From: Peltaster fructicola
Lineage: Eukaryota; Ascomycota; Dothideomycetes
Assembly (NCBI GenBank): GCA_001592805.2
Contig: CP051142.1
Location: forward strand, 682,001 to 746,000
DNA length: 64,000 nucleotides
Direction of reading: 5' to 3'
The notes under the pieces were generated by a model. That model saw nothing but the letters and a program-made list of their open reading frames with translations. It was not told where the DNA came from and did not search any database. Below are positions 11,401-21,662 of the stretch, one piece after another (positions within the stretch are counted from its first letter, which is position 1; each line of letters begins with the position of its first letter). Both the position numbers and the translations under genes were made by a program.

Positions 11401-13128
11401 CGATCCTCAAATCTTTCTTCACCTCCATCAGGAACGAGCCGCTCCCACTGCTATCCTTGCAGCTTGCCGACCAGAGCGCGTCTGGTGCCACGCTATCTGT
11501 CAACAATCTTGGCCTCAAGCGCACTGGATCTGTGGTCAGCAAGGCACCTTCCGACGCCGTATCCTCACGATCTCGTGCCACTGGACTTCGAAACCTGACT
11601 CTTGGCTGGCAGGGACGCAATAATCGTTCTCGTCAGAAGATCTTCTCCACGTACACAATGAGTTCTAGTCGAACTAGCTTCGATGATAACAACAGCATTT
11701 GGTCGCCAGCCCAAAGCAGCACTTGGAGCAAGAACTCGGCAGGCAAGACGCTGACCTCAACATCGATGAATAGTCTAGCTGCGTCATATATGGGCGGCGA
11801 TCGAGACTTTAAGCACTCCATCGGCTTTGCTAACGCTCTTTCTCACGCCATCATTCGTGAAGAAGGCGGTGGCATCATCGGTGCTGACTCAGAGTCGTTG
11901 GTCCTGAAGGGCGATCTGCTAGAGGATGAGTCACTAATGTTGGAGGGCGCTCCATGGGCCAAGGAGGGTATGGTCAAACACAAACATCACCTCGAGGGCC
12001 CTGATCGTAAGGCCAAGGAGCGTAGCTGGAACGAATGCTTCGCGGTTATCAGTCGTGGTAAGCTGACGCTGTTCAACTTCAACACTGAGGTGAAGACACG
12101 ATCACTCGGCCGCCCAAGAACCAAGCAGGGCTCTCAGGCCCCAGCCTCGCTGGCACCAGAGTTGGCGGAGGAGACTGGATGGAGAATGCTGAGCAGCTTG
12201 GCGTATTCGTGCTTCGCCATACCATCTCGTCGACACTTCCGCCACCGGGCTATAGCAAAGCTCGACCTTTTGTGTGGGCATTGAGCTTGCCCTCAGGCGC
12301 AGTCCATCTCTTCCAAGTGGGAACGCCCGAGATAGCGCAGGAATGGATGACGACCGCAAACTATTGGTCTGCGAGATTGAGCAAGGAGCCTCTGTCAGGC
12401 GGAGTGTCGAACATTGAGTACGGCTGGTCCGAAGCGGTGGTCAACTCTGCACTGCTTGAGAAGTCCAGCAGCTTCAACAGTCCTCCTTCATCGATTGCCA
12501 CCAGGCCACAAACTCATGGCCGTAACTCGTCTACAGGCACAGGTACAGGTACACGACAGAGTGTGCAATCATCGATGCGCAGTAGTTTTGACGTCGGCGG
12601 AGGCTCACGACAACGACTGCCTGGCGACAAGGTACACATTACCGATTGGGCACCGCCGAGTCAGAGCATCATGGCTAGTCAACTGCCGGAGACCGAGCAG
12701 TTGAGAGCACTCACGAACTATGTTTCTAATGTCGAAGCTGAGCTAGAAAAGCACCACGAATTGAAGCACGCCATTGAGCTTGCTGTAAGTTGTCCTGATC
12801 ACTACTCAATAACACTGCTAATGATGACCAGTACTCACCACGTCACTCGAACTACAACAAAGCAATGAACAATTGGCAGCGCAAGTCAGAGTACCTGCTG
12901 CGAGAAGTTGTCAAGTTCAGAACATACATCGATTCGCTAGTTGCATCACAAAGGTCCAAGGAAGAAGTCTATACCCGAAGAGCTGAGCGTGCCGGTGGTC
13001 GAGGTCCTTCAACATCATCTGGTAATGCTGCTGATGGCCTGGCTCCGAGTGTTAACAGCCAGTCTCTCAGCAGAATGAGTTCGAATGTTTCAGCATCAAC
13101 CGTCAGTCTGCACGCAGGCCGTGTATGA
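8439..13128 (+). CDS. Sec7-PH domain ARF guanine nucleotide exchange factor (frame break at ~12113)
   Basis: This is a large (about 1547 residues) ARF-GEF of the fungal group related to yeast Yel1 and animal EFA6/PSD, expected to activate ARF6/Arf3-type GTPases at the plasma membrane. Residues 1-750 are low-complexity, rich in Ser and Pro. The Sec7 domain spans about 755-905, with the catalytic Glu finger in LRGETQQFDRI and the motif YSLILLNTDLHL. A PH domain covers about 1175-1320 (RSWNECFAVISRGKLTLFNF, then RPFVWALSLPSGAVHLFQVG). A coiled-coil-like end follows a 47-nt intron (12785..12831). Inside the PH domain the frame changes between 12090 and 12170: LGRP is followed in another frame by KNQAGLSGP...GGGDWMENAEQLG. 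One extra C in the CCC at 12113-12115 gives a perfect join, and the total coding length is then a multiple of three. The only fitting intron would be 29 nt. Start MAGLHASAST is the first ATG. Confidence 0.92.
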
Positions 13129-13227
13129 TGTGTGACAGCACGAAGTACATCTTTGTTAATGTATTGCTGCTTGCGGAGGCCATGGAGTCTTATATACCCT
13201 GTACGTTTGTACCATAGGTTCGCATCA

Positions 13228-14070
13228 TCACATCTTACCATGGCTTGTCACACTCCACCTTCCGTCCACTTCTTGTGTCTTGCCTTCAGCTTGGAGCTTC
13301 TTCAAGACATGTACCAGACTACCCTGTGCTGGAATGTGTAGAGCTTCTGGATATGCTTTGTAGATGACCTTGACCAGCTCCATGCTTTGCCAACCTTTTT
13401 GGCCATCGGTCCGAGGCTGTGACAGAACATCCAGAGCTTCCTCCTCTCGCTGCTTCCGATGTGCAATGTACTCCGTGATCTTAGCGGGCCCATCGTCGAT
13501 GACCTGACCATGACCAGGATATGCTCGTCCTTTGAACTCATGCTTCATCCGGTCAAGGCTGTCCATGTAGGCCGTAAGATCTTCAAATACAGCCGTGCCG
13601 TGGCCAAGCACGTTGTCACCTGTGAACATGGCGTCCTCTTCCTTGAGTATGAGCGCCATGTGGTCGACAGTGTGTCCTGGAGAGTGAAATGCTCGTAACG
13701 ATGCGCCTTCAGTCTCAAAGATTTGCCCATTCGTGATGTCTTCTTGTCCGTCGTCAGGCTTGTTCTTCAGAATCTTGACACCTGGCGAAAGTTGCAGCAC
13801 GTCCTCTACTCCGCCGACATGGTCGGGATGCCAATGGGTCAAGATGACACGGTCGATCGTGGCCGACTCGTCTTTAAGGACTTTACCGAGAGATTCCCTC
13901 CAAAGTGGCTTTCCTTCACCAGTATCAATCAGAAGTCGCTTTGCACCTTGTCCTACAAGATATGTGTTTGTGCCTTGCAGCTGGAACTTGCCCGGATTAC
14001 CACCCAATATCCTGATCACACGAGGGCTTAGTCGCTCGATATCGGGTATATGAGGTAGCTTTGCAGTCAT
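13228..14070 (-). CDS. Metallo-beta-lactamase-fold hydrolase, LACTB2-like
   Basis: This is a 280-residue single-exon protein of the LACTB2 branch of the metallo-beta-lactamase fold. Animal LACTB2 is a mitochondrial single-strand endoribonuclease; related fungal proteins include thioesterases of polyketide pathways. Visible marks are the early GGNPGKFQLQGTNTYLVG (LACTB2 signature), the Zn-binding THWHPDH, a further His in HSPGHTVDH, Asp in FTGDNVLGHG and the late AYPGHG. All metal ligands are in place. The C-terminal part (about residues 200-280) has the winged-helix-like tail of the family. The ATG at 14070 places the start at the same distance from the signature as in LACTB2; the frame runs open about 210 bases further upstream but without homology. 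There is no polyketide synthase nearby, so a housekeeping role is more likely than a biosynthetic one. Confidence 0.93.
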   Translation of the reverse strand: MTAKLPHIPDIERLSPRVIRILGGNPGKFQLQGTNTYLVGQGAKRLLIDTGEGKPLWRESLGKVLKDESATIDRVILTHWHPDHVGGVEDVLQLSPGVKILKNKPDDGQEDITNGQIFETEGASLRAFHSPGHTVDHMALILKEEDAMFTGDNVLGHGTAVFEDLTAYMDSLDRMKHEFKGRAYPGHGQVIDDGPAKITEYIAHRKQREEEALDVLSQPRTDGQKGWQSMELVKVIYKAYPEALHIPAQGSLVHVLKKLQAEGKTQEVDGRWSVTSHGKM

Positions 14071-14400
14071 ACTGTACGCACAGCGTCTAGCTATATCTGT
14101 TGGAATATGATGGATGGCTCTGACACGAGACTTGAAGGCAAGCATGCAGTAGAGTACGTACTGCAACAAGATGTTGTAGATGAAAAGGTGTCGCTCAAGC
14201 GGACCGATGAGCTGATCAAGCTGACCTTTGGCGTCATCATGGGTAGCAATACGACGATCAATAGACCACTGAGATCCTCGCACAAGGTGTCTGCCAAATG
14301 AGTATTCATTATAGTAAACTATGTTTGCTTTGACGCCTCGCTAATAAACGCGAATTGCAGTGTCATCAGAACATTAAGATCGTTCATATGCTGAGCCAGC

Positions 14401-15489
14401 CTATTCAGTCGTTTCTTTCCTCTTGAATAGACGAAAGAACCCAAACCGTCTCTTTGGCTTGAAGACAGCTTTACCATCGAGGTCTGTCAAAGGCCAGCCG
14501 CTTTGCATAGCTTCTCTGTTCAATGTCGACATTGTATCGAAGTCGTATGGAACTGCCCAGCGGTGTAGAGGTATCTCGCCAAGCTTGGTGCTATCTGTAG
14601 CAATCGAGTACATCGTAGGCGTGTCCCTGCGCCGCGTGTTGTTCAGTGGCAAGCGTGGTACTGCTGGCACAGGCGGTAATGGCTGTGGCTGATCGTGCTT
14701 CGGCTGGACTGGCAGCGGCAAGTCAGGTGATGACTTCGACATTTGTGCACGTTGAGTAGGTCGTGTGGTCCTTGCCTCCTTTGGCAAAGCTGAGCTTGAG
14801 TTGGCCCTCTGTTGTGGCGGCCGCCTGAAGACCGAAGAGCTCACTGCCGTCGTCGAGGACGAGCGTGACGCAGTCTTGGTGAGGTTAGAGGTCGATGAGG
14901 ACGGTGATTTCTTCTTCGGCTTGACGACCGCCAGTTGAGAGCGCTTCGAAGAGTCCTCGACTGTCACACGTGCTATCGTGGGACCACGGATCTTTGTTTG
15001 CTTCACCCTGCCCCGATAGGCAGGCTTGTCCGATCTGTGGCTCGACTTGATCTGTACTGGAACTTGTCGGGTTGCCATGCGCTGATATAGTTGTCTGAGC
15101 ACATTCAGGGAGTCCTTTCGGGAGATCTCTGACAGGCTCGTCAACGAGTCAAAGTCGACAATAGGGCTTGCTCGATCCCGATCCAGGAACGAAGCAATGA
15201 TGCTGACAAGTCCAGTATTGAGTCTGAGCAGGATCTCAGCCAGCGAATGCTGAGCTATGCCGTCGCCGTGAGCATATCTCTCATCAAGTCGCATGCCTCG
15301 CTCGTACTCCAGGCCGATCTCCTCTGGTCCTTGCCGTAAGCTCCTCGACAGTCGTGTACAGTCGTCCTCGGTTCTAGAAGTGCCCTGCTTCTTCCGTTTG
15401 TGCTTCTCACGTAGCTTGCTCAGCACGTCGAGTCCGTTGATGAAAGACTCGATGATGGAGCGCACCCCGGACGACACGCCGTTTGCCAT
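14401..15489 (-). CDS. Conserved fungal protein of unknown function, 362 aa
   Basis: This is a single-exon protein I recognise only as a type widespread in filamentous ascomycetes, without a known function. The N-terminus (MANGVSSGVRSIIESFINGL...) is a helical segment of about 150 residues with HSLAEILLRLNTGLVSIIAS. The middle (180-290) is basic and rich in Ser and Pro, with many KPKKKS- and SRSSST-like runs. The C-terminal block is the conserved part: DTPTMYSIATDSTKLGEIPLHRW, then a strongly basic-aromatic end KRRFGFFRLFKRK. That end could bind acidic membrane lipid or nucleic acid. No membrane helix or catalytic motif is visible. The start is the first ATG in frame. Confidence 0.82.
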   Translation of the reverse strand: MANGVSSGVRSIIESFINGLDVLSKLREKHKRKKQGTSRTEDDCTRLSRSLRQGPEEIGLEYERGMRLDERYAHGDGIAQHSLAEILLRLNTGLVSIIASFLDRDRASPIVDFDSLTSLSEISRKDSLNVLRQLYQRMATRQVPVQIKSSHRSDKPAYRGRVKQTKIRGPTIARVTVEDSSKRSQLAVVKPKKKSPSSSTSNLTKTASRSSSTTAVSSSVFRRPPQQRANSSSALPKEARTTRPTQRAQMSKSSPDLPLPVQPKHDQPQPLPPVPAVPRLPLNNTRRRDTPTMYSIATDSTKLGEIPLHRWAVPYDFDTMSTLNREAMQSGWPLTDLDGKAVFKPKRRFGFFRLFKRKETTE

Positions 15490-16059
15490 GTCTGTACTAC
15501 CTGACTGCGAGGTGCTAAGTCGTGATGTTCGAGAGACAAGCTGCTCAGGACGATGAGCCTCGAGTCACTGCACGAGCATCACCTCGATACATGCTGGCAG
15601 TCAGTATTGTCAGTGCCGATCGCATGCTCCGAAGTGACTCGATTCTAGGCGGGCGGCCGGCCTTTATCGACGTCAGGCATCGCTACTTGTGCAGACGGTC
15701 TATTATGCAGGTCCGTCCAATATGCTTTCGGTCTTGGCACTGAGCACTGCATACGCTAGGCGTCGATTGGATGAGAGATGCAGTTCGAGGCGGCTCTCTA
15801 CGAGACGATCTGCCGCACTGTCTCTAGCCGTTGCATTGCTAAAACAAGTCGCTGTATGGCGCTGATCACATGTTGAATGCCAGAATGCTCAATTGCATAG
15901 CATGACAACAATTGTATGTGCTGGTCCGCGCTGACGCTGAGCCAGAAGCTGGTATGGAGACTGTATATCTCTGCAGGACATATTTCCTGTACTTGGTATC
16001 TCTTCCCTTCTCCCAAACGCCATGACAAGTCCATATCTGAAGCAGTTGCGCGACTGCTT
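15490..16059. other. Intergenic
   Basis: These 570 bases lie between two minus-strand genes. They hold the promoter of the 362-residue orphan and the 3' UTR of the next gene. I see no coding, RNA or repeat signal. Confidence 0.6.
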
Positions 16060-16886
16060 TCAGACAGAATTCTGCTTGGTGTTACTAGGATGGCCAGACA
16101 TGCGGTCAGCGCTCGTGGTGTTCATGTTGGCATTGAGAGTGCGCTGGGCTTGCTCTGCGGCACTGCTCGCGGTTGTGTCGACAACATCGCGGTCATATGT
16201 CATGCCGTCGATCATTCTGGCGTCGCGAGCGATAGGCGTGGCAGCCTTTCCAGCTGCGCTGACGGTGCTCTGACGAGCTGGAGTTCTTGCACCCTCGCCG
16301 AATGCCACCAAGCTGCCAGTACCCTCATCAGACATGCCACCGACCGAGGAAGTGTCCATATCCATATCCTGACTCTCGCTCATCTTGTCCATATCTCCAG
16401 ACTCGCTGCCAGCCCAGGTAGTGCGTCCACCGACGCTACCAGTGGCCGAAGCACTACCGACAGTGCTGCGCTCGCGTCCAATGCCTGGATTGCCTTGCGC
16501 ATCGAAGTAGCCTTGTGCTGGGTTTGCTGGTGCTGCAGCACCTGGTGTGAGTTGACCGATCGGGGTGGGGTTTCTGGCAGCTGTGAAGCGCTCGAGCCCA
16601 GCTAGGCGGGAGATGCGATCTGCACGCTCGGCGTCAAGCTGATGGCTGAGACCTGATGGTGCTTGATTGTGGTGGTGTGGAAGATGGCCACGGTGACCGT
16701 CTTTGATCGCAACGGTGGATAGCTCTGACATCGAGGTGGTCGTTGAATTTGGTGTTCCACTTCGCGACCTGTCGCTGTTAGTGAAGGGCATACATCGTTG
16801 CTGCATCCTACTCACGGTATGTCGAGCGGTGTGACAGGCTCTGAAGGCTGTGGTGGGAGGTCGACAAATGTCCCAGGGTTCGACAT
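16060..16886 (-). CDS. Conserved fungal low-complexity protein, 259 aa
   Basis: Two exons give 259 residues: ATG at 16886 to 16816, and 16768 to 16060. The 47-nt intron begins GTGAGT and ends GCGACAG. The protein begins MSNPGTFVDLPPQPSEPVTPLDIP and continues SRSGTPNSTTTS, a TP/SP-rich start. A short conserved helix holds AERADRISRLAGLERF. Further on are GGRTTWAGSESGDMDKMSESQ and SSVGGMSDEGTGSLVAFGEG, which I recognise as conserved blocks in filamentous ascomycetes. There is no membrane segment and no enzyme motif. Its acidic Ser/Met/Asp stretch suggests a disordered regulatory or nuclear protein, but that is inference. I cannot name it. Confidence 0.82.
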
Positions 16887-17201
16887 CGTTGCCAGGTTGC
16901 AGATAGATTGCGAGGATGGCGACAGCAGCTGCGAACTCGCGAGATTTGTCTGCTAGCTGATGGATCGTTCAGGCGGTTGTTGAATGTGACATAGAATGTG
17001 TCGTTGGTAACAGCTGTCTGGCTTGGTCTTTGTTCTCTTCAATGGGTAGTAGTAAAGAAAGTGGTGGCCGAAACTCAAAGCAGCTCAATTGTTGGCGTTG
17101 CGTCACGCTTGAAACGCGGGGACTGCAGATCACCTTCTAGAGCCGATTATACAGCACTATTCTCTTGATACAGTGCCTCTAGCTGTTCCTCGTCCTTTTA
17201 T

Positions 17202-18652
17202 TCACCTGACTCGAAGATCAACAACCTTGAAATCGAGATTCGAGTCTTCGACAACGTGCCCAGGGGCAGTCGCGTCAGTATAAAGGTTCTGTTCGTCATG
17301 CGTGTGGAAGAGTCCTGGTTTCTGGCACTTCAGCACAGCAGGAAGCCCCGGCGGACTCGTCAATCTGAAGATACCAAGGCTCGGATTGTGGCGGGCGCGC
17401 AAACAATGGCAATCGCTTCGGCTAGCATCTGCTGGTAGCCAGACGAGGTGTGTAGGTCTCGAGATGACAAGAAGCAGGTCTGTGACGGATGTGTGTGTAT
17501 CCAGCCGCAAACGAGAAGGTCATGCTGGTCGCAATAGTCGAAGAGAGCGGAATCGCCAGCGTCTGTGGTGTCACATGTGTCGGATGTGCTTGTCTGGTCA
17601 GGTATGATCAGATGAGTTATGATGAGAGCGTTCGACACGAGAGATGCACATAGTACGCCGCAGGTTTCCAGGTCGCGAGCTGTGTTCGAATCGGCAAGAT
17701 TGAGGAAGTGTTGTGCCAGCTTTGATGGGAGAAGCAAAGATCTGAGACCATGTCCTCCTTCAGTGTATGCCTTCACCTTGAACTTGACGGTAGGACTCGA
17801 AACCGACTCCTTCCTAGGGACTGGAGGTGTGCTGGTCGGCTGGGTCGCAGATACCTTTGCAGGAAGGAGAGGAGGCGGTGAACTTCTGGCTACACCTACG
17901 CGAGGTGGTGAAGATGACCAACTCATATTTGAGCCATGATGCGGTACTTCTGGGTAGTTGTATCGTGCCTGGAGTCTGCTCGCCGCTCCCTCGTTGGAAG
18001 AGCCTGATGACTTCTGTTCCAGCAATTGCCGTGTTTCTTGCAATCGTCTTGCAAGGTCATCATCTGCGATTACACCGGCCTTTGATTTCACAGAGTCTCC
18101 ACGACTATAGTGACCTCTGCGTTCAAGCTCCTGCTGTGAAAGGTCGAGGGCTAGCTGACGGTTCTCGAGAGCATCAAGAGACCTACGCTGCTCGTAGTCG
18201 AAGGTATCCGAAAAGCCTGGAAATGCTTCGAAGTCGCCATTCTGGTGTCGTTGTTGTGTTTGTCGATTTGCCGCCGTCTTGTAGGTCTGAATAGCCAGTA
18301 GTGCTTGGTCATATGCTCTCTGTAATTGAGGCTTCCATGCCTCGAGCTTGGAGAAGTTCTTGTTCACCTGTCGTTTCGCTTTTGCTATCTCGTCCTTGTA
18401 CCTGGCTCTCTCTGCTGCCGGGTACTGTGGCAGCTTCTCCAAGATCAGGATGGCAAGCCGATAGCTATAAAGGTATGCGAGCTCAATATCGCCACCTTTC
18501 TCACAGCTGGTGGCTTGGCTCTGCAAGACTCGTGCTGATTGTAGCCATGATTTGAGTGGTCTCTCGACGTAGAAGTCAAAGTTGGTGGCCTCTTCTGTGA
18601 TTTCGGCGATGCTCTTTGGCGCAACCTCCTCGTTCTGGCGTCTTGACGCCAT
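17202..18652 (-). CDS. AMSH-like JAMM deubiquitinase (frame break at ~17393)
   Basis: This is a 483-residue endosome-associated Lys63-ubiquitin peptidase (STAMBP/Sst2 type). Residues 1-130 match the USP8-dimerisation/MIT-like domain (YVERPLKSWLQSARVL, AYLYSYRLAILILEKLPQY). A Ser/Pro linker follows, and then the JAMM domain. Zinc ligands and catalytic residues are present: E329 in DLETCGVL, H386 and H388 in GWIHTHPSQ, D399 in LSSRDLH, with exact HxHPx10D spacing. After SIAIVCAP-like AIAIVCAP the frame changes. The family continuation RHNPSLGIFRLTSPPGL and FHTH reads one frame over, down to the stop at 17202. One additional G in the GGG run at 17393-17395 would join them. Without it the protein ends about 54 residues early, just after the active site. 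No GT-AG intron fits. The gene is divergent from the Mtf1-like gene. Confidence 0.93.
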
Positions 18653-19035
18653 GCCTCCGGGAGAGACAGAGAGTGCTTAGAGGGTTTTGTCTGCTTCGAC
18701 AGTAATTCCGCCTGCTGGCTTCCACATGAATGCAATTCGATTGTTCAAAGTGGTGTTTATGCCATCTGGAAGTGGTTGCCTGATGTCATGACCGCGATCT
18801 GGCTGCTGTGAACCACGCGTCGCACTTTGAGTCCTTCACGCGACAGAACGATAGTACGCATGCGAACGCGTCCATGCAGCATGGATCGCTCTCACAAGTC
18901 AGAGAGGTTGCTCATCGCTGATGATCATAGTGGCAAGTCGGTTGAAGTGGCCAAAAGGGGATGACGATGCCGACCGCACGAAGTCCACACTGACTTCCAT
19001 GTTGATGATCTCAACGCACGAAACTATACCTGCAG

Positions 19036-20986
19036 ATGGGGAGGCATCATTTCAACGTTCTACTGAAGGCTCAAGAAACCTCTCGAGTGATCAAAGAGTT
19101 GAATGATGCTTTCATAACCAGAAAGGGAAAGCTGAAACCTGGACAGACACGGCACAATCCAACAGAGCTCCATCGTCTTGGTTGGCGAAACGAGGTTGTC
19201 AGTGAGAAGCTTTGCGGTAATGAACTCGGACCTGCTCTCTCGCGATGATAGCTGACATCCTACAGATGATCTGATACAATACCTCGCTCCTACTCTGGAG
19301 CTGCATAAAGGCGCCACAATCATAGATGTCAACCCTGGAGCTTGCCTCTGGTCATCCAAGCTGCATGAGTTCTTGCGGCCACGTTGTCATCTGCTCATGG
19401 AGCCGGACGAAAGATACTACAAACCGTTCATCGCACCACTGTTAGAGAAACCTGGATCGAAGTACACATATACCAGTCTCAAAGGTGCACATCTTAGACA
19501 GTACTGGTCGAACTATGAGAAGGTACTAAATGATCCCAAGCTGTTGCCTCAACGACCACCGTTGCCGCCAGACGATCCTAAATTGAGGCAGATCGATCAC
19601 AGCATGCTCGTCATTGGCAATCTCTGGCGTACTGATAAAGAGGGCTTGACTCAGAATAGAAAGGGTGTCAACCTGGCTCCTCTGGTCTTGCAACACATGC
19701 TCTACGGCGCCCTATCAAACGACGTATTCCACAGGTCCGGCTTGGTACGGATGCTATGGTGGATGCCTGAGAGTCAACTCCTGGAGATTCAAGCTCCAAA
19801 TACTCACCGAAAACGAAATCTCACGACTCAGTTTGGTGCTGCATCAGACATTGTGCATCTGGCAGGTAGCAAGTCGCTCGAGGACCTCCTTTTTGAGCAG
19901 GCTGGGAGCAATTCATCGTATTTTCGACCGCCAGGCACGACACAAGTGGCATGGATCAACGCTCCTAATCAAGCTGCAACTCCTGCAGTGGAACGAGAAC
20001 ATCATACGGTGCAAGAAGATCCGTCTGATGTGGAAGCTTTCAGTGATATCAACCCGTTGGCTACCACCTGCGATTCATTCAAGGACCTTGACAAGGCGAT
20101 TCAGGACTACAAGGATCGATTTGCAAGACTGCCTAACTATATACGCAGACCTGGCAGGATGAAACATGTGGAAACCGACGAACCTTTAGTCTACCCACAA
20201 AGTCTTGCCGTCCACCAGCCAAACGCAATACCTCATGAATTGGCCGCGAAGTACAATTCTGAAGCACTTCGCATCAAATCCGCTAGGTTTCTGGACATGA
20301 GTCTGCAACTCGTCCACCTTGAAGCCGAGGTCGCTGCTCTGTCAGAACGGTATCCTGATGCTCCGGAAGCAGAGAAGGCCAAGGAGACCGTCCTCCAACT
20401 TGGCACCGAGCTGGACCACTTGCACACCGTGGGAATCAGTGAACAGCTCGCGATCCGCCTTAACATACTTCTTGAGCATCTTTTAGCGATATACGCCAGT
20501 CCAAGACCACTCGCCAGAGACAGGCGACCTTTCGAACCTCTTAAGACAGACGAATTCGATTTCTGGCCAGATCCGAGAATGGCGCTCATAATGATGACAC
20601 CAGCAACGCACGACTTCACTATACCAGGCGAGATCAACGGCAAAGAAGTTACGCAGATCTTTAAACAAGTGATCAAGCAAATGCAGGTCCTTGGTTACGG
20701 GTCGTTTTTGCCGGCCGTGCTCAACAATCTGGCGCCCAATGCTGCACGAGATCTGATTCCACAAGTACCGGCCATCACTGATGCGAGAAAAGGAGGACGT
20801 CTGAATCCCAATAAGGTCAGGTCCCGAACACTTTCTGACGAGATGTTGGCAGGACTTGCCAAAGCATACATAGAATGGCCATTCAGGCCTTCCAGCCTCG
20901 AACTGCTTTTGGCTGCCGAAGACGTTGGCGACACAATGGAGCTGTTAGAGGACACTGCAAGCCATCGAGAAGAAGCCGTCGCTTGA
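19036..20986 (+). CDS. Mitochondrial transcription factor Mtf1 / rRNA dimethylase-like protein
   Basis: This is a 633-residue protein of the fungal group annotated as mitochondrial transcription factor 1 or rRNA adenine dimethylase-like. Two exons are clear: 19036..19216 and 19266..20986, with a 49-nt intron (GTAATG to CCTACAG). Across the junction it reads SEKLC|DDLIQYLAPTLE, followed by the Rossmann motif ATIIDVNPGACLWSSKLHEFL and the acidic loop LLMEPDERYY. These are the SAM-site region of the KsgA/TFB fold. The central part has a likely substrate-loop region (MLVIGNLW) and a long C-terminal extension rich in helices. The first 40 residues are not an obvious mitochondrial presequence, so an extra upstream exon is possible. 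It is much longer than yeast Mtf1. Role by family: mitochondrial promoter opening with Rpo41. Confidence 0.85.
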
Positions 20987-21138
20987 TCGGATGCAATCTG
21001 AGTCAAGGCATGTGTACATGTAGTATCGTTGTACTATCGGAACATGATCTAGACCTCGTGCTCGTTGCGTCTCTTTCGCCATTTCGCCGAAAATGCATTG
21101 TGAATGGCTATCCCCGTACCATGATATCGTGCAACCTC

Positions 21139-21662
21139 TTACGCGGCGCCGCCCTTGGCTGCCTGAAGTGGGTTGACCTTCTTGCCGTCCTTGTTGTATC
21201 GCACTCGTGGTGGTGGTGCACGGTTGCGGCGACCCTCGCGCGATCGGACACTGTATACGTTAGCTGCTGTAGTGTCGTCTCGACTTATCCGCCATACCGG
21301 ACAATCTTTCCGTGGATGGCGCAAGACACGCAGTATTGGAGCTTCAGGTACATCTTTGGCACGCTGTACTCTGGGAAGACGGAGGCATCTGAGATATCAC
21401 CTGTTTCCACTGTCAGATCACCAGCCTCATACCCTTCTCTTCATGAAACGTACGGATGGCAGCTGACTCGACCATGTTTCGGATTGTGAATCTCTTGATT
21501 GCCTTGTCCTTTGGTGTGCATCGGGAGCAGTTGGAGCATCGGATTGGCTTGACGTGGCCACGGCCCTTCTTGTTACGTCCGCTGCGAAGAGTGTTAGTTG
21601 TCACAGATTCTCCTCGTTGATGTTGCAGGATGCTCGTACTTGGACGCTCGCTTCTTGACCAT
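21139..21662 (-). CDS. RPS26: 40S ribosomal protein eS26
   Basis: This is a 121-residue small-subunit ribosomal protein located at the mRNA exit region. Four exons on the minus strand are 21662-21640, 21581-21454, 21400-21298 and 21250-21139, with introns of 58, 53 and 47 nt. It reads [18 protein letters not shown], then [44 protein letters not shown], and the basic end [16 protein letters not shown]. The two Cys pairs (CSNC and the CVSC pair) that hold zinc are intact. Position and number of introns are typical for ribosomal protein genes in filamentous fungi. The long upstream region (21663 on) is expected to hold a strong promoter. Identification is secure. Confidence 0.98.

Noticed and set aside
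12058-12128. 71-nt intron from the GTAAGC donor in the PH domain
   Set aside because: Frame would fit, but it would remove the conserved strand KLTLFNFN; a missing base nearby explains the data better.
13228-14283. Secondary-metabolite thioesterase reading of the LACTB2-like gene
   Set aside because: No polyketide synthase or tailoring gene is near, and the N-terminal GTNTYLVG block is equally typical of housekeeping LACTB2.
15916-16605. 229-codon plus-strand frame over the 259-residue orphan
   Set aside because: It is antisense to a spliced gene with conserved blocks; composition (Cys, Ser, Ala) is typical of a shadow.
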